A stretch of DNA of 64,000 bases from Phorcus lineatus (taxonomy: Eukaryota; Mollusca; Gastropoda; Trochida; Trochidae): positions 27,204,254 to 27,268,253 of the forward strand of contig OV121086.1 in assembly GCA_921293015.1 (NCBI GenBank). The letters run 5' to 3'. Position 1 is the stretch's first letter; each line of letters begins with the position of its first letter. The position numbers were made by a program, and so were the translations under genes. Positions 12,721-25,002 of this stretch are shown one piece after another. The notes under the pieces are model-generated. The model was not told the origin of the DNA and did not search any database. It saw only the letters and a list, made by a program, of their open reading frames with translations.

Positions 12721-14482
12721 TCTTAAGCAGTCCTATACATTAATAAGATGTTGTATGTTGATGTCAGTAAGCTAGTGTAGGTGAACGGAATTGTGGCACG
12801 TTGAATGTTTCTAATATAAAAACGTGGTACATTATCTTTAACGGATTTCTGCATATCAAGAATTGAGGAGTTCTTTGTTTAGCCGTTATACAGTATCATC
12901 TGTTTTATTCAAAGGATGAATTGGACTTAGGATAACATTCCAAGCGAGAAGATTGAGCTATTCACTTGTAATTATTAGAGAAAATAATTGGAAACTTTAA
13001 GCAATATATAAAATGAGAAACAAATAGATTTTTTAACAAGTATTATGTAACATCATTCTTTTTACCAAAATAGATTGATGACCTTTGGTCAATGCTCACA
13101 GGCGTATTATAACGTTCCGTCATGTATTTTTCGGTGAATGAAATATCTTTTTTTCTTTACTTATTTAAAACATTATAACAATAAATATATAAACAGATTT
13201 ACACAGAATTTACACACATTTATAAATGATAAAACTTATTAACAATTTATTGTGATGCAGTAGCAAGGCTTTTCACACTCGTAGCGCCGATGAAAGGCTT
13301 CACTTCGCATCACTGTATTTTTTTACTGAATGTGAGCTCTTATTTATCAAGTTGTAAAATCCATCAAAAAGGTTATCCAAAGTAATATATTTCAACCCGG
13401 TTATGTTATAATCATGTACCAATACCGTAATCGTATAAACGGGATAGTGCCTTTGAATTTCGTTTTTCCACAAAAAAACGGTAGGACTTTCCATTTATCT
13501 CAGACTACAAGCTTTAAATGGATCAATTGAAGCTGCATTAAACAACAAGGTCTACAACATGGAAATTGACCTAAAATAAGACAGGAATCGAAATACCACT
13601 TGTTACATACAACCGCAACTCTAGGGTAGAAGACATTTGAAAAGAATGAGATATATTCTTTTTCTGCAGTCGGTCAGAAAATAAATATTCACGGACGGAA
13701 GGCCGATCGAAAGATGGAAGGAAGATGAATAACTGGTTGACACTCTATATATATCAAGCTAAATACAATCCCTTTCAAAATGATACGTGTGTTAAGTTCA
13801 TATTTGAAAGTGTCAAACTTTCCTTTGATCTTGTGATAAAATCAAGACAGGCAGTAAGTTCACATGAAACTTCAATGCAAAACCTTAACTCTCTTTCAGT
13901 TAAAATAACTTTTTATGTTCTCATTAGATTCTCTTTGGGACCTGAGGTTTTAAATATTGAATAACATTTTAATTATCATTTGCATATTTTGATTTGTACC
14001 TGTTATATCAACTACAATTAATTAAGAACTTATCACGGGATTGTCACGACCATCACATAACAACTAAGACCGATAGAAATTTATATAGATAGGAATTTAC
14101 ATAACGGAAGTTCAGTACATCATTGAATTTTCAAAGCACGGAATCACTTTAACTTATTTTGACATGACCAGTTTTGTGCTTCAAGAATTCAATGAATAGA
14201 GGTCAAAATAAAAAAAAAACGTTTTGTAAGGCTTTAATTTTTGTATCTTCCCCCCTCTCAAGTCATTGAGATTATGAATTTTGTCAGGAAAAGAACTTAA
14301 TTTGTTCAACTCTAGTGCCAACACATAAAAAATACCATCTTAGCGACTTCTTTGAGAAGAATTTAGGATAGAGAACAAAGGATTTCTTTATTGCAGGATA
14401 GCAACGTTTCGGTGTAGATACTGACACAAAGATGTCAATGGACACACTGAATCAAGAGAAAACTTATAGTGTTATCTATGGA
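12721..14482. other. Intergenic, no gene seen
   Basis: AT-rich sequence with short open frames only; no domain or splice structure recognised. Confidence 0.4.
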
Positions 14483-14785
14483 AGAAACAGATCATTAACA
14501 TCAAACTGATAAATTTTCAGATAACACTCAGATGACTTAAGTGTAAAGGGTGGAGGGAGGATAGCATAGTGGATAGCCTGTGGTTCGAATCTCGCCAGGG
14601 GCTTGGCAACTCTGTCCGCAGTAGAGTACTGTTCTACATGCTGTAAGGTTTGGGTGCAATGCTACCCTTTAGGCTTCAATGAGGAAACAATGAAACCTAA
14701 GAAAACAAACTTTTTGTGTACTTTATAGAAACGGACCATTAACATCAAACTGTTAAATCTCCTTTATTTAATAACTCTCACATGA
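14483..14785 (+). repeat. Direct duplicate (about 55 bp) flanking a SINE fragment
   Basis: GAAACAGATCATTAACATCA at about 14483 and GAAACGGACCATTAACATCA at about 14728 start two similar blocks, each ending in AATAACTCxCACATG-like or GATAACACTCAGATG-like sequence. The SINE fragment at 14551..14668 lies between them. Confidence 0.5.
14551..14668 (+). mobile_element. SINE family S1 fragment
   Basis: GGAGGATAGCATAGTGGATAG (A box region) runs, after a short deletion, into GTGGTTCGAATC (B box) and the S1 body, with TTTGGGTGCAATGCTAC near the right break. The 3' half is absent. No target duplication was found. Confidence 0.8.
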
Positions 14786-17700
14786 ATGAGCAATACTATT
14801 TTCTTAATGACAGATTATCAATTCCCTACTACAAATGCTTTGAAATGAAATTTGAACAAACCGATAAATTTATATACCTTCCAAAAGACCTGAAGATCAC
14901 ACAATTTCAAAAAAATACCAGAAGAACTGCTTATTTTGCAATCGGGAAGTTACCACATGTAGAAAATTTTAAAAAGTTTTAAAAGAGGGATTGACAAATT
15001 AAATGTAAGACCAATCAATTAACTTCCCCATATAAGAAATTTGTGTTATTAAACATTAAACCCTTATAGGTATTCCTCTTGAAAATAAGGGAGCAAAAAT
15101 ATCTCTTGCAGAACATTTGTTTTCTTTACCAGCCTCCTCAGTAAGTCCATTTTTTTCTTTTAATTACAAACGACCCTAAGGAGATGTACAGGCCCTAAAC
15201 GCAGTGGGATATGAGTTATAGGTTCAACCGATTTCAATGAGATTGATGAATGCTTCTCAATACATGCATAGAGACGTCTTCTGAAACGTAACCATTATGA
15301 CCGAGTGTCTCTGGGGAGTTGTTACCCCAGCATATACGAGCGTTCAGACCTCTGTAGATCCCTGTAGATGTCACTTGACTTGTTAAACAATCCATTTAAT
15401 GTACATTATCTTTCAAGAAATCAATAACTTAAACCATTTATTTGATACAGACGACGTCCGGAGATTTGATCAATTGATTGCTGCACTGAAGTTGCACCCT
15501 TTGGCTTGATCTAAATTATCGTTACTTAATAGGACAATCCTATCGGGTTATTTTTTGTGCAAACAAAATTCATGGGGACATCCCAGGTTATACATGTATG
15601 TTATCAGTAATTCATTACATAAACATTACCCAGTCCAAACATGGTACTGAGGATAACATTTTGGTTGATTTCGATTTTACAACTAGATATTGAGAACGCA
15701 CACACGGTAAAATAAAACAAGAATGAGAAGTGAAGCTATTCATCAGCGCTACGAGCGTGGTGAGCCTTACTGCGGCATTACAAGGCATTGTTGATTAGTT
15801 TTATTATTAATCATTTGTTAATTGTGGAAACTCTATCCATACATACATTTTTGAAACTGTTGTGAAATTAGTAAGATACATCGCCCTTTTTCTTGCCATT
15901 TTCCCTCAAAACAACATGGCGGACCGTAACCGATAGGCAGGCCTCTTTAAGCAATCTACTCAACACTGGATTTGTTTGAGGAATAATGAATTTGAATACA
16001 GGTTTACAGTTTCATTTTCAAAAGAGGTACGTTTTTCATATTCAAATTTCATTTCATTGACATTACACACTGAAGAGATACTCACGAACAGTTCTACTAA
16101 GCAACGGTCGCTGGGTCGATGGTATGCGACAACCCCAGTAATCGTACACTGTTAATTCTAAATAGCCAATACAACTTTATCAAAAGGTGAATTGTTGACG
16201 TTGATCTTCCTGTATTCACATGAAGTCAATGTAGGCAACCAGTTGAAACATTGAAAGGATTTAAGACACATGCAATATCTTCTCCCATTTGATTGGTTCA
16301 TTGAAGTCACATGATCATCTGACCCACAGTTTTTCCCAGACTGAAACCTCTGTTCTGATGACTCGACAGGATTGATATAGTGCAACAAATTTGAATAATT
16401 TGGAAGGAAAATCAAGCAGGGTACGTACCTATGTTGAAGGAGTAAATAGTACAGCCCTCTGTCATGTGCATTCATTTAGTTATTTAAACTCATCTATTTT
16501 ATTTGACAGTGTTATTTTTCAAAACCTTCTTTTATTAGATACCATGGTACCGTTTTATAATCCTCTTTGGAATATTGTAGTAGCTAATCATTCCTCATTC
16601 AAAATCCTCTATCATAATAATTATGATCTCAAAGTTACTATTCAAAACAGTGATGTTCGAATGTATTGGATCGATCATAGTTCATTATTTGTCATTGGTT
16701 CAAACATTCATACATACAGCTGCATACCAAAAGTTTGTTCACATACCTGCGTAACGTAGTACAAATATCATAAAATTTGGCATGTCTTTGTGGCATCGTA
16801 GCATTGCGAAAAAGGAAAGGATAATTTTGAAATTTAAACGCAGAAGAATATATTCATTTCACATTTACGCAATCGTTTGCCATATCCAACTGTTAATCGT
16901 AATAGTTTTGGCAGGTCACTGAAGTGACCAGGGGTCAAAATTTTGAAAACAGTAATTTTTCTCTCTACAAAAACCTTAATTAGTGATCAACGGCTTCAAA
17001 CACAAGTCATGTTTGTTCGTTTGCATCAAATCAATAGGATTTTGCTGATTTTGTTCTCAGAGAGTCGAAATGGAATATTTTAATCGAATTTTTAGGAAAT
17101 CTGAATTTCGAAAATGTGACCCCTTCTGTCTATTTAATCATGCCAAAATTCGAATTATTTCACGAGAGACGTGATAATCAAACAACAAATTGGAAAATGG
17201 CTATATTACACATTGACAATTGGAGATCCTTTGTGAGATCTGCTGAAGTTATTTTATTGATGTTCAAACCAAACCCAAATTACATGATATTTGCACTAAG
17301 ATACAGTAGTAAGTGAACAAACTTTTGATATGCAGCTGTATATACATAACCTATTGGAAACACAATAAATCTAGTACATCATCTAACCAAAGAATTTGAA
17401 ACTTGCATGAAAAACTCGTGCATGCATCGTTGCGATTTAAAGAGTATGTCTACCTCAGTTTTCATATATCGAGACTGAGTAATCTTGGATGAATTCTGCA
17501 TAGAGAATTCAGACTATGGAGCAAATGGCGATGGGTACGGGTCCCGCCATGTGACGTGTGAAAATTTTAACTTTATATAGTTTTCGATCATGATTGTTTG
17601 ATAGGGATTGAGATATTAATTTGTTGGTCGGTCACCTGCCATCCCGGGGTCTTACATGTCACATCCCGGGGATTAACAAGTCACATCCCGGGCAAAAGAA

Positions 17701-19836
17701 TGATACCATTTGATACCATCTTGAGAAGGCTTTTCTGAAATCTAGTATTTAAGGTGAGGCAGGTTGTTAGTTAAGCTAAATTCTTAGGTAAATTATTAAC
17801 AGAGAAGTAAACTTCTGTGAAGTAAGTATGATAAGCATCCTTCACCAATAATGATTACTACAAGCATTATGAAAATTGTTTAATTTTTACTTAATGTTTT
17901 GGTCAAAGTTTTTTTTGTTTGCTTCTGTATTAAGTAATTCGTGGTATGATTTCAAACTTAAAAATATATTTCTTCGTTCAAAAATAAATAGTTATAGAAG
18001 CTTCATTGCTAATATTGGTAACTGAAAACATAAACTTCAAATTAGATTACTTTTCTATATTCTAAGTCGTGTGGCCTACATATTCCTGTTATCGACAAAA
18101 GGTATTAAAACTAACACAAAAGACTGACCTTCTTCACGTTTAGTCGCTATAATCGTGTAATTTAGCACTCATATGTTTTTTAGGATTGTCTTGAGTGCAG
18201 GGCCTTATAAAACTAATGTCTAATGTCGTGACTGAAGTTGCTTTTGTATTTGATAACATAACAGAGGGCTAGAGAAGGGGTCGACGAGACTCCAAAACAA
18301 GTACTTGAAAGTTGTCGGCAAGTAACTGTTGAAATATATAGTGGTACGACATTTTAGTATTTAATTAATAAATAAACTGATGAATGAGTAAATCTTTGAG
18401 GGTGGGACATCATCTGATGAAATGGTACGCAACTTCTCCAAAACGTCGTGAATTCCACAAAAAGGTAGTCTTAAGATCTTACATATAAATGAGTAATATA
18501 CAATGACTTTGTTATTTATCTTACTTCATGACTCGCCACAACCTGAAACCAGCTAAATAACTATAACGATGCGTTGATAATATTATGAGAACACAGCCAA
18601 TTTAAGATAGTCAATATTTAATAGTATGTTACCGAGGGGGGTAGTATTTTCTACACTTTATATTAATTTAGAAAGTAGTAATTTACAATCTCTTGTGGAA
18701 GAGAATACTGTGTACCAGATTTTTAGGGTATAGATAAATATTTTTTGAATATTTGCACAACTCGTTAAAACGGCACCCCTTTAAAATTCCTTTTTAATTT
18801 TATAAACGATTATGATTCTCACAATATTTTTAAAAATTCTACATGGATTTTTCTGACTCACTTATACTCAACGAAATACATAATTGCAGAACATCAGAGA
18901 AATAAAATAAAAGAAAAGACTACATGTAGATTCAAATTTCATTCGTTTCAACCTATTGGGAGACATCGCAAATATTACATCTATTTATAGTACTTGACCT
19001 AAGTTGATGTTTCCCTACCTTGAGTTCGAACCATTGTAGTGCACAGTCAGCCGTAGGTGTCACTTCAAGCAGGAAGTTATCAAGGTTTTTCCAGGTGTTA
19101 CACTCAGAGTTAGTATTTGACTAAGGGAAGTTTAAAATTAAAAAATTATTATAATTCAAAATGCACAACCTATCGACAGCTATCTCAGGCATCAGCTAAA
19201 TTCGCTTCAATAAGATTGAATGTCAGAGTTGAACTTTGCCAATAAATAATTTCTAATTTAATCTCTTTAAGTTAGGGTAAGCTTAGTGAAATGCATGATC
19301 CAAGGGAATTATAAAACCTCTATTTGATGAACAACTTATACAAGTGATAGAAGCAGAGAAGAAAAAAGTTGCTGCTTGCAGTAACGTTTGCATGTAATGA
19401 ATTAATTTCATTCATAAAACTAGAATGATATTTTCCTTACATTCAATGTTTTAAAGAAACCAAAACGACTAGGCCTAAACTAGATTATCGATTGACACCA
19501 AGGGAGGTAACTCTTACTTTACCTTTTTGCCTAGCATAAAAAATAATACCAAATCATATAGGTCATTTTGTTTCAATTACACTACTTTAAAAAAACAACA
19601 ACACTTTTTCTACAGATTTGTAGCATAAGATAAATGAAAAAAAAGTATACATTAACATTACTTTAGGACACAGATTTTTCTTTATACAAAATAATATCCG
19701 CATCTACTCAAAGAGTGTCAAGATCAGAAAAGTTATGTGCAAACAAGAATTTGAATTTAAAGCTTTTGACTCCATCATCATTTATTATGCACTGAAACCT
19801 CGGATATAAGTCAGGTGTTTTAAATTCTGATTTCAG
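14786..19836. other. Intergenic and upstream region of TRIM copy B
   Basis: No gene recognised. It holds 22-bp CCCGGG-containing repeats at 17640..17692 and one GGGAGGTAACTC motif at 19502. A pyrimidine-bearing acceptor (TTCTGATTTCAG) directly precedes the copy B start codon, so a non-coding 5' exon should lie somewhere in this stretch. It was not located. Confidence 0.45.
17640..17692 (+). repeat. 22-bp tandem repeat with CATCCCGGGG core
   Basis: Two and a half units of CATCCCGGGG followed by a TTAACAAGTCA-like spacer. The GC-rich core stands out in an AT-rich neighbourhood. Confidence 0.75.
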
Positions 19837-20131
19837 ATGGACGCTCTGACGAAATTAAACGAACATTTTCTGTCCTGTACCATCTGCACAGAGACCTTCA
19901 AAGACCCTTGTACTCTAGGCTGCTACCATACCTTCTGTAGGGAATGTCTGACCAAGTTTACAACAACTCGAAGAGACGCCATCACTGCCAAGTCCATCCT
20001 GTGTCCAAACTGCCGTCAGATGACCAAAGTTCCTCGACCTCAAGAACCAGTGGATCAGTGGTGTGAACAGTTTAAGCCGAGTTTCCTCATACAAGGACTT
20101 CTGGATTCATTTGTGTCTCAGGAAAGTGAAG
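19837..20131 (+). CDS. TRIM-like E3 ubiquitin ligase copy B, first coding exon (RING)
   Basis: Starts at ATG 19837, immediately after an AG that looks like a splice acceptor, so the 5' UTR is probably spliced. Ninety-eight codons plus one base are followed by a GT donor at 20132. The RING is a complete C3HC4 type: Cys14 and Cys17, Cys29 and His31, Cys34 and Cys37, Cys56 and Cys59. RING domains of this type bind ubiquitin-charged E2 enzymes. The remaining linker ends PSFLIQGLLDSFVSQESEG. The exon agrees almost fully with the partial exon of copy A. The frame stays open to 20310, but bases after 20131 read as intron and run into a repeat. Confidence 0.92.
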
Positions 20132-20214
20132 GTGATTTCTTCCTAATACACACCCATCACTATCATACATACCTCGTAGATTACCTGTCTCCTAATAACT
20201 TCTTTTATCATTTA

Positions 20215-20530
20215 CCACCACTTGACTCATTACCATATCCTGGTGTGGTGGTTTGCGTGCTTCAGAGACCTCAAGAGCTATGCCGGGCGGAGCGTAAATG
20301 CTCCTGGTAGGGGCACCCAAGCTGGACAGGTCGACGGGTAGAAGCCAGAGCAAATTTGAGTCGTTCTTATACCTGCTATCTCTCGATATTCCTTTCTTTC
20401 CGTCTTTTCCCTCATCCTTTCGATCCCTTTTCCCGATCTGTCCACTCTCGTTTGGATGCTTGTCATCCTCCACGTGTTTATTGACTGAAATATTGTTCAA
20501 AACACTATAAACCCCAACTCACTCTCTCAC
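20215..20530 (+). mobile_element. Short retroelement family S2, plus orientation
   Basis: About 316 bp from CCACCACTTGACT through GTGGTGGTTTGCGTGCTTCA and GCACCCAAGCTGGACAGGTC to the 3' end TGAAATATTGTTCAAAAC, ACCCCAACTCACTCTC. The 14-bp target duplication TCTTTTATCANTTA lies at 20201..20214 and 20531..20544 with one mismatch. The copy A intron has the uninterrupted site. No clear pol III boxes, so this could be a SINE or a LINE-derived deletion product. Confidence 0.82.
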
Positions 20531-20729
20531 TCTTTTATCAATTAACATTATAACAAAATTGCATCATCCATTACTATAACTGCGTGGCCTGTATCTACTT
20601 CTTTGACTATGACTAATGATTTGTTATTTAATTGCTGGCTATTGGATGTAAGTGCGGTTATATAAGTGATAAAAGTATGATGCGTGCTTATTTGTGTATT
20701 TAAAGGATGGCATTATGTCTTATGATTGA

Positions 20730-21055
20730 GTTGAGTTGAGTTGAGTTGGTTGGGGTTTAACGTGCTTTGAACATTATTTCAGTTATTAAACACGTGGATG
20801 ACAAGCATCCAAAGGAGAGTGGATTTATAAGGGAGAAAGGGATCGACAGGATGAGGGAAAAGACGGAAAGAAAGGCATAGTGAGAGATAGACAACAGGTT
20901 TAAGAACGACTCAAATTTGGTCTGGCTTCTACCCTTCGACCGCTCCAGCTTGGGTGTCCCTACCAGGAGCATTATACGCTCCGGCTGGCTTAGCTCTCGG
21001 GGTCACTGAAGCACGCAAACCACCACACCACGATAAGGTATTTAGTCAAGTGGTG
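20730..21055 (-). mobile_element. Short retroelement family S2, minus orientation
   Basis: Second copy of the S2 unit, inverted relative to the first and about 200 bp away. The 3' end carries repeated CAACT units as a tail (20730..20750). A perfect 13-bp target duplication GTCTTATGATTGA lies at 20717..20729 and 21056..21068. Confidence 0.88.
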
Positions 21056-22010
21056 GTCTTATGATTGAATATCTTATGATTGAATGTATATAGCAATGAG
21101 ATATTTATGCTTATCATGTCATTGGTAAGTTGGGTGGTTCATGATAATGGGAGAAGGGGTTGGGGTAGTAGCTGTGAGTGTTTGGAAGGAGTGTTAGTCT
21201 AGTTTCTGTATGTAACATGTTCAGTCTTGTATCTAAACGTATTGTTGTTTTTAGTATTGTTGGTTTGGGTTAGCAATATAATTTTAATTTTAATTTTATG
21301 TATTATGATATTGTTTTTGGTGACACAATATCAATCTCCATATACCAGCTTTCATTGTGGGATGCAAAGGCAACGTGCATCTATAGAAAACAAACTTAAC
21401 AGCCAGAACAAAAGAGAAATGTGAAACAATTGATAGTAAGGTCAACTCAAAACAAACTCAATCCAGATATGTTCCAGAGTATAGGACAGAATTACATATT
21501 CTCATGTGTGATGAAAAACTGCAACATAATTAATAATGTTGATTAAACAAAGGCAAGATTTGACACAAACAGTACTCCGAAAGAGTAGTTTCCAAATGTA
21601 ACAGTACTACTATCGGAATTAATTGTGGAACATGTCCGTATATTTTTGTAAATTGCAGTATAAATCTATAAACAGAACCGAGGATTTAATGTGCACTTTA
21701 AATTTGATTGTGCGGCAAAGAAGGTCATTAATGTCATTTTATGGCAACGTATTCAGATGAATATATGGGACGACCAGAGCGCCTCCGAGACAGAATTGTG
21801 TTCATTAAAATGTAATTTAAACAGTTTACTGCTACAATATTTGAAGTTAGTATATTAATATTTTTTAATACAATCCTCGAAAACAAAAGGTTTTATATAG
21901 AAACAAATTATATATTACATAATCATGAAATCGTATTGATTTAAAGATATGAATTCACATGAATCTTTTCTAACATTGTTAGTTTTATAAATCTTTGTAT
22001 TGAGCCAAAC

Positions 22011-23260
22011 CCCCGTGGGGTTCTCGGGTCAGATTGGGGCCCCAGCATCTCCAAGGCGGTCGTACAAGGCGGTCTGTTTGCCGTGGACTGGGACCTGTGT
22101 CGTTGGTTTTTGAGGAAGGCATAGCTAAATAGCTTACACTGACCAATATCCCAACTTTGGCCACGACTTCATCTAGACAGGAGGCCAGATTGGCAACGAC
22201 GGGCCAATCGTCTGGTCATGCCAAGCACTTGGTTTCTTACTTCTTTCCTATCCCTCTCCTTTTACATATCATCCTTGCTTAGCTGAACCAATTTCAAACC
22301 CTTTTCTACACCTCTCTTCTCAACTTTTTCTCACATCTTTCCTATCCTTCTCTTTTCATTCTACTTCTTTCCTTGTACAGACATTTTTACTTTGCTTCAA
22401 GATAGGGATGGCTAATTGGTCAATCTTGTTATGAATTGGCAAATCATAGTGGGAGCATATCACCCTTGTATCCTCGATGCTGCTAGCTGGAGTCACGCTG
22501 GCATGTAGCACTGCTCTTGTTGGAGCTCCGTGGGTGGTTGGGGACCCTGGGTGATGAATCCATATTACCTTATTATGTGTCGAAAAGGAAAACAGAAGCG
22601 AACATGTTCAACGGATGATAGTCCTGGAGTAACTGCATCAACAGCATCAACATCAAAAGTAACAGCATCAACATCCAAAGGGATTTCTAACTCTCAATCA
22701 TGAACTAGCTGGCCAAGGTTCTTGTTAATGTTCATAACATCAGTAGATCAAGAACCACTACGAATGAATCCCTTTGACACCGCCAAGACCATTCTAGGAC
22801 TCGCTGGTGATGTCCAGAATGAAGGGAAAATAAGGAATGGGTACCTTCTTGTTGACTAAACAACAATCACTCCCTCTAAAAAAACTAGTCAATACACCTG
22901 TTAAAGTTTCTCCACATTCACACTTAAAAGCCGAGATAGGGATTGTTGTCTCAGAAGACTCTCCATCGTGACTTCAATCTATTAAAAATTGCAAAAGTGT
23001 CACTCAATTATCAGGAATGTCATTCATGATGCATTTCTCCAAAGACAGGGACTTTTTCATCAATTCGGTGACCACCGAATTTTAGATAATCTAAAGGCAC
23101 TCAATCTTTTTGATAAGTACTACTAGAATTTAAAATTTTCTCAACTTTTAACCAAATTGGTAAAACTTTGCTAACTGTTTCTATCCCATTAAATTTTCTC
23201 GCCGCTAATGGCTAAAATATTGCCCATGCGGTGTTAATCAATAACTCACTCACTTATTAG
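22011..23260 (+). mobile_element. Internally deleted non-LTR retrotransposon (I/Nimb-like ORF1 remnant)
   Basis: The 1.25-kb insertion is bounded by GCCAAAC at 22004..22010 and 23261..23267, while copy A has the uninterrupted site just before its acceptor. The left end is GC-rich (CCCCGTGGGGTTCTCGGG). The middle has broken ORF1-like frames: a start at 22575 reading MCRKGKQKRTCSTDDSPG, then NPFDTAKTILGLAGDVQNEG and KIRNGYLLVD from 22763. That pattern resembles the nucleic-acid-binding ORF1 of I-group elements. No reverse transcriptase was found. The right end, GGCTAAAATATTGCCCATGC then GGTGTTAATCAATAACTCAC, is shared in part with SINE families here. It ends only 40 bp before the copy B exon 2. 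Confidence 0.68.
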
Positions 23261-23300
23261 GCCAAACAAGTGTGATAATTTATATTATTTCCTCTTTCAG

Positions 23301-24949
23301 AGTCTATCAAAAACTTTTGCGACACCTGTCAACAAATTGGAAAGACAACACAGGCCAGATCAGTATGTGAAGATTGCGACATCATGATATGTGAAGATTG
23401 TGCTAAAATGCATCTAGGCATCCCTGTAACTTCAGATCACATGATTTCACGCCTTGGAGCTGGATCAACTCCACAACTCAAGATACGCAAAGTTACGTGT
23501 AAGAAGCACAACTGTTTAGTTGAGTTTTGTTGCAGAGATTGTCAGAAAGGTGTTTGCCACAAATGCTGTACTGTATACCATAGGAAATGTCACCCTGTTG
23601 TCACCATCGACTCAATGATTCCTGAAATGAAACAAGTACTGCAGCAGAACTATAATGATATAGAGTTGCATCTACAACAAACAAGAAATACTTTGAAGAG
23701 AAGAAGATCAGAAGTGGAGGAAATCACAAAACACAAATCTTCTCTGCAGTCAGAGATCAGAAGAGTCAGCCAGCAGGCCGTCGATCTGATCAGAAGAAAG
23801 GAGAAGAAACTCCTGGATGAACTGGATACGCTCACTGAGAAACAGACTGGAGAAGTGAGAGGTCAGATAAAATCTGGGGAAATTGACCTGCAAACATATG
23901 AGCAGCATACAGAGTTCATCAAAAAAATCCTGCAATCAAACAGTCCCATGGATCTATATGAAATGTACATGCTGTGTCAGTCAGGGGAGATAACTGCAGA
24001 AGTAAAAAGGCACGATAAGCAAGTAGGGAAATTAAAGAAAGTTGAATTTGAGATTCAGTTCGATGGGAGTGAAATTGACAACAGTTTACAACTTGGTCAT
24101 TTGAAAATTATAGAGGACGGTTCAAATATCCATGACACATGTAAACCTCTGTCAACAGTCAGTTGTAAATTGAAAGATGATAAAAAAGAACCAGATCACT
24201 GTGACATTGAAGTCTTGCTTATTGGTGGTAAAGAAACACTTGTTATCACAGACTATAGCAATTCAAGTGTCAAGTCTTGCTACAGAAAAAATGGTAAACC
24301 TCACTGCTCTTCCATAAAACTTATTGAAGAGCCCTTTTCATTAACAAAGATTAGCCAGAACAGAGTAGCTGTATCACATTACTCACACAACAGTATAGAA
24401 CTAATCAAGCTGACTCCTGACCCAGTTCGTATAAACACAATCAAAACAAGGAAGAAGTACAAATGTCTGACCGCTCTCAGTGACACGACTCTGGCTGCAG
24501 GTTGTAAACTTCCTCCAAGTATTGACGTCCTGGATCAGTCAGGGAGAGTCCTGAGATCTGTGATCACACCAAGCACTGGTCAGCAGCTGATACAGAAACC
24601 ACTGTACATGTGTACAACACGTGAGGGTCACATTGTAGTGGTAGATGGAGGGTCAGGTTCTCTCTCCTGTGTAACACAGCAGGGGGAGGTTCTCTACACA
24701 TACAAGTTGACAGGAGATGGATGTTGTTCATCTGGTGGTGTAACAACTACAGACACTGGTTCTGTTATCGTGGTTGATGGCTACAAGATCGTCCAGCTGA
24801 CTGAGAGAGGGGATTATGTGAGAGATCTGCTGACTGATCATAATGGGATTTGTACTCCACGGGGAATACGTGTACACGGGAGCAAACTGTATGTAACAGA
24901 AGATGACAATGAACATGTCAAGATATTTCGATTATCAGTCTGCGATTGA
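23301..24949 (+). CDS. TRIM-like E3 ubiquitin ligase copy B, second exon (B-boxes, coiled coil, beta-propeller)
   Basis: Entered in phase 1 and ending in TGA at 24947-24949; with exon 1 it gives about 647 residues. B-box 1 uses Cys105, Cys108, Cys121, Cys124, Cys129, Cys132, His136 and His145. B-box 2 runs from Cys165 and His168 through Cys176, Cys179, Cys184, Cys187 and His192 to Cys195 or His196. A charged coiled coil covers roughly residues 204 to 315. The C-terminal third is a propeller of repeated strands (VLLIGGKETLVI, VAVSHYSHNS, HIVVVDGGSG, GSVIVVDGYK, LYVTEDDNEH). The domain order matches TRIM2/3/71-type ligases in outline, with two B-boxes and no visible filamin domain. Compared with copy A the coiled coil is very similar and the segment just after it more diverged; small in-frame length changes occur in propeller loops. 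It is intact and probably functional. Confidence 0.92.
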
Positions 24950-25002
24950 AAGTGTCAAAAGTCCCGTTGATCCTGAGATCATATTCAGGCAGACAGTCAA
25001 GT

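Larger units (their letters stand above)
20132..23300 (+). other. Intron of TRIM copy B
   Basis: GT donor at 20132, acceptor CCTCTTTCAG ending at 23300, phase 1. Blocks around 21090..21220 and 21420..21740 match the copy A intron. Three insertions make up much of the remainder: two opposed short repeats and a deleted LINE. Confidence 0.75.

Noticed and set aside
16158-16759. Overlapping open frames of 105 and 122 residues on opposite strands
   Set aside because: Composition follows the AT-rich background, with no domain, splice or repeat support.
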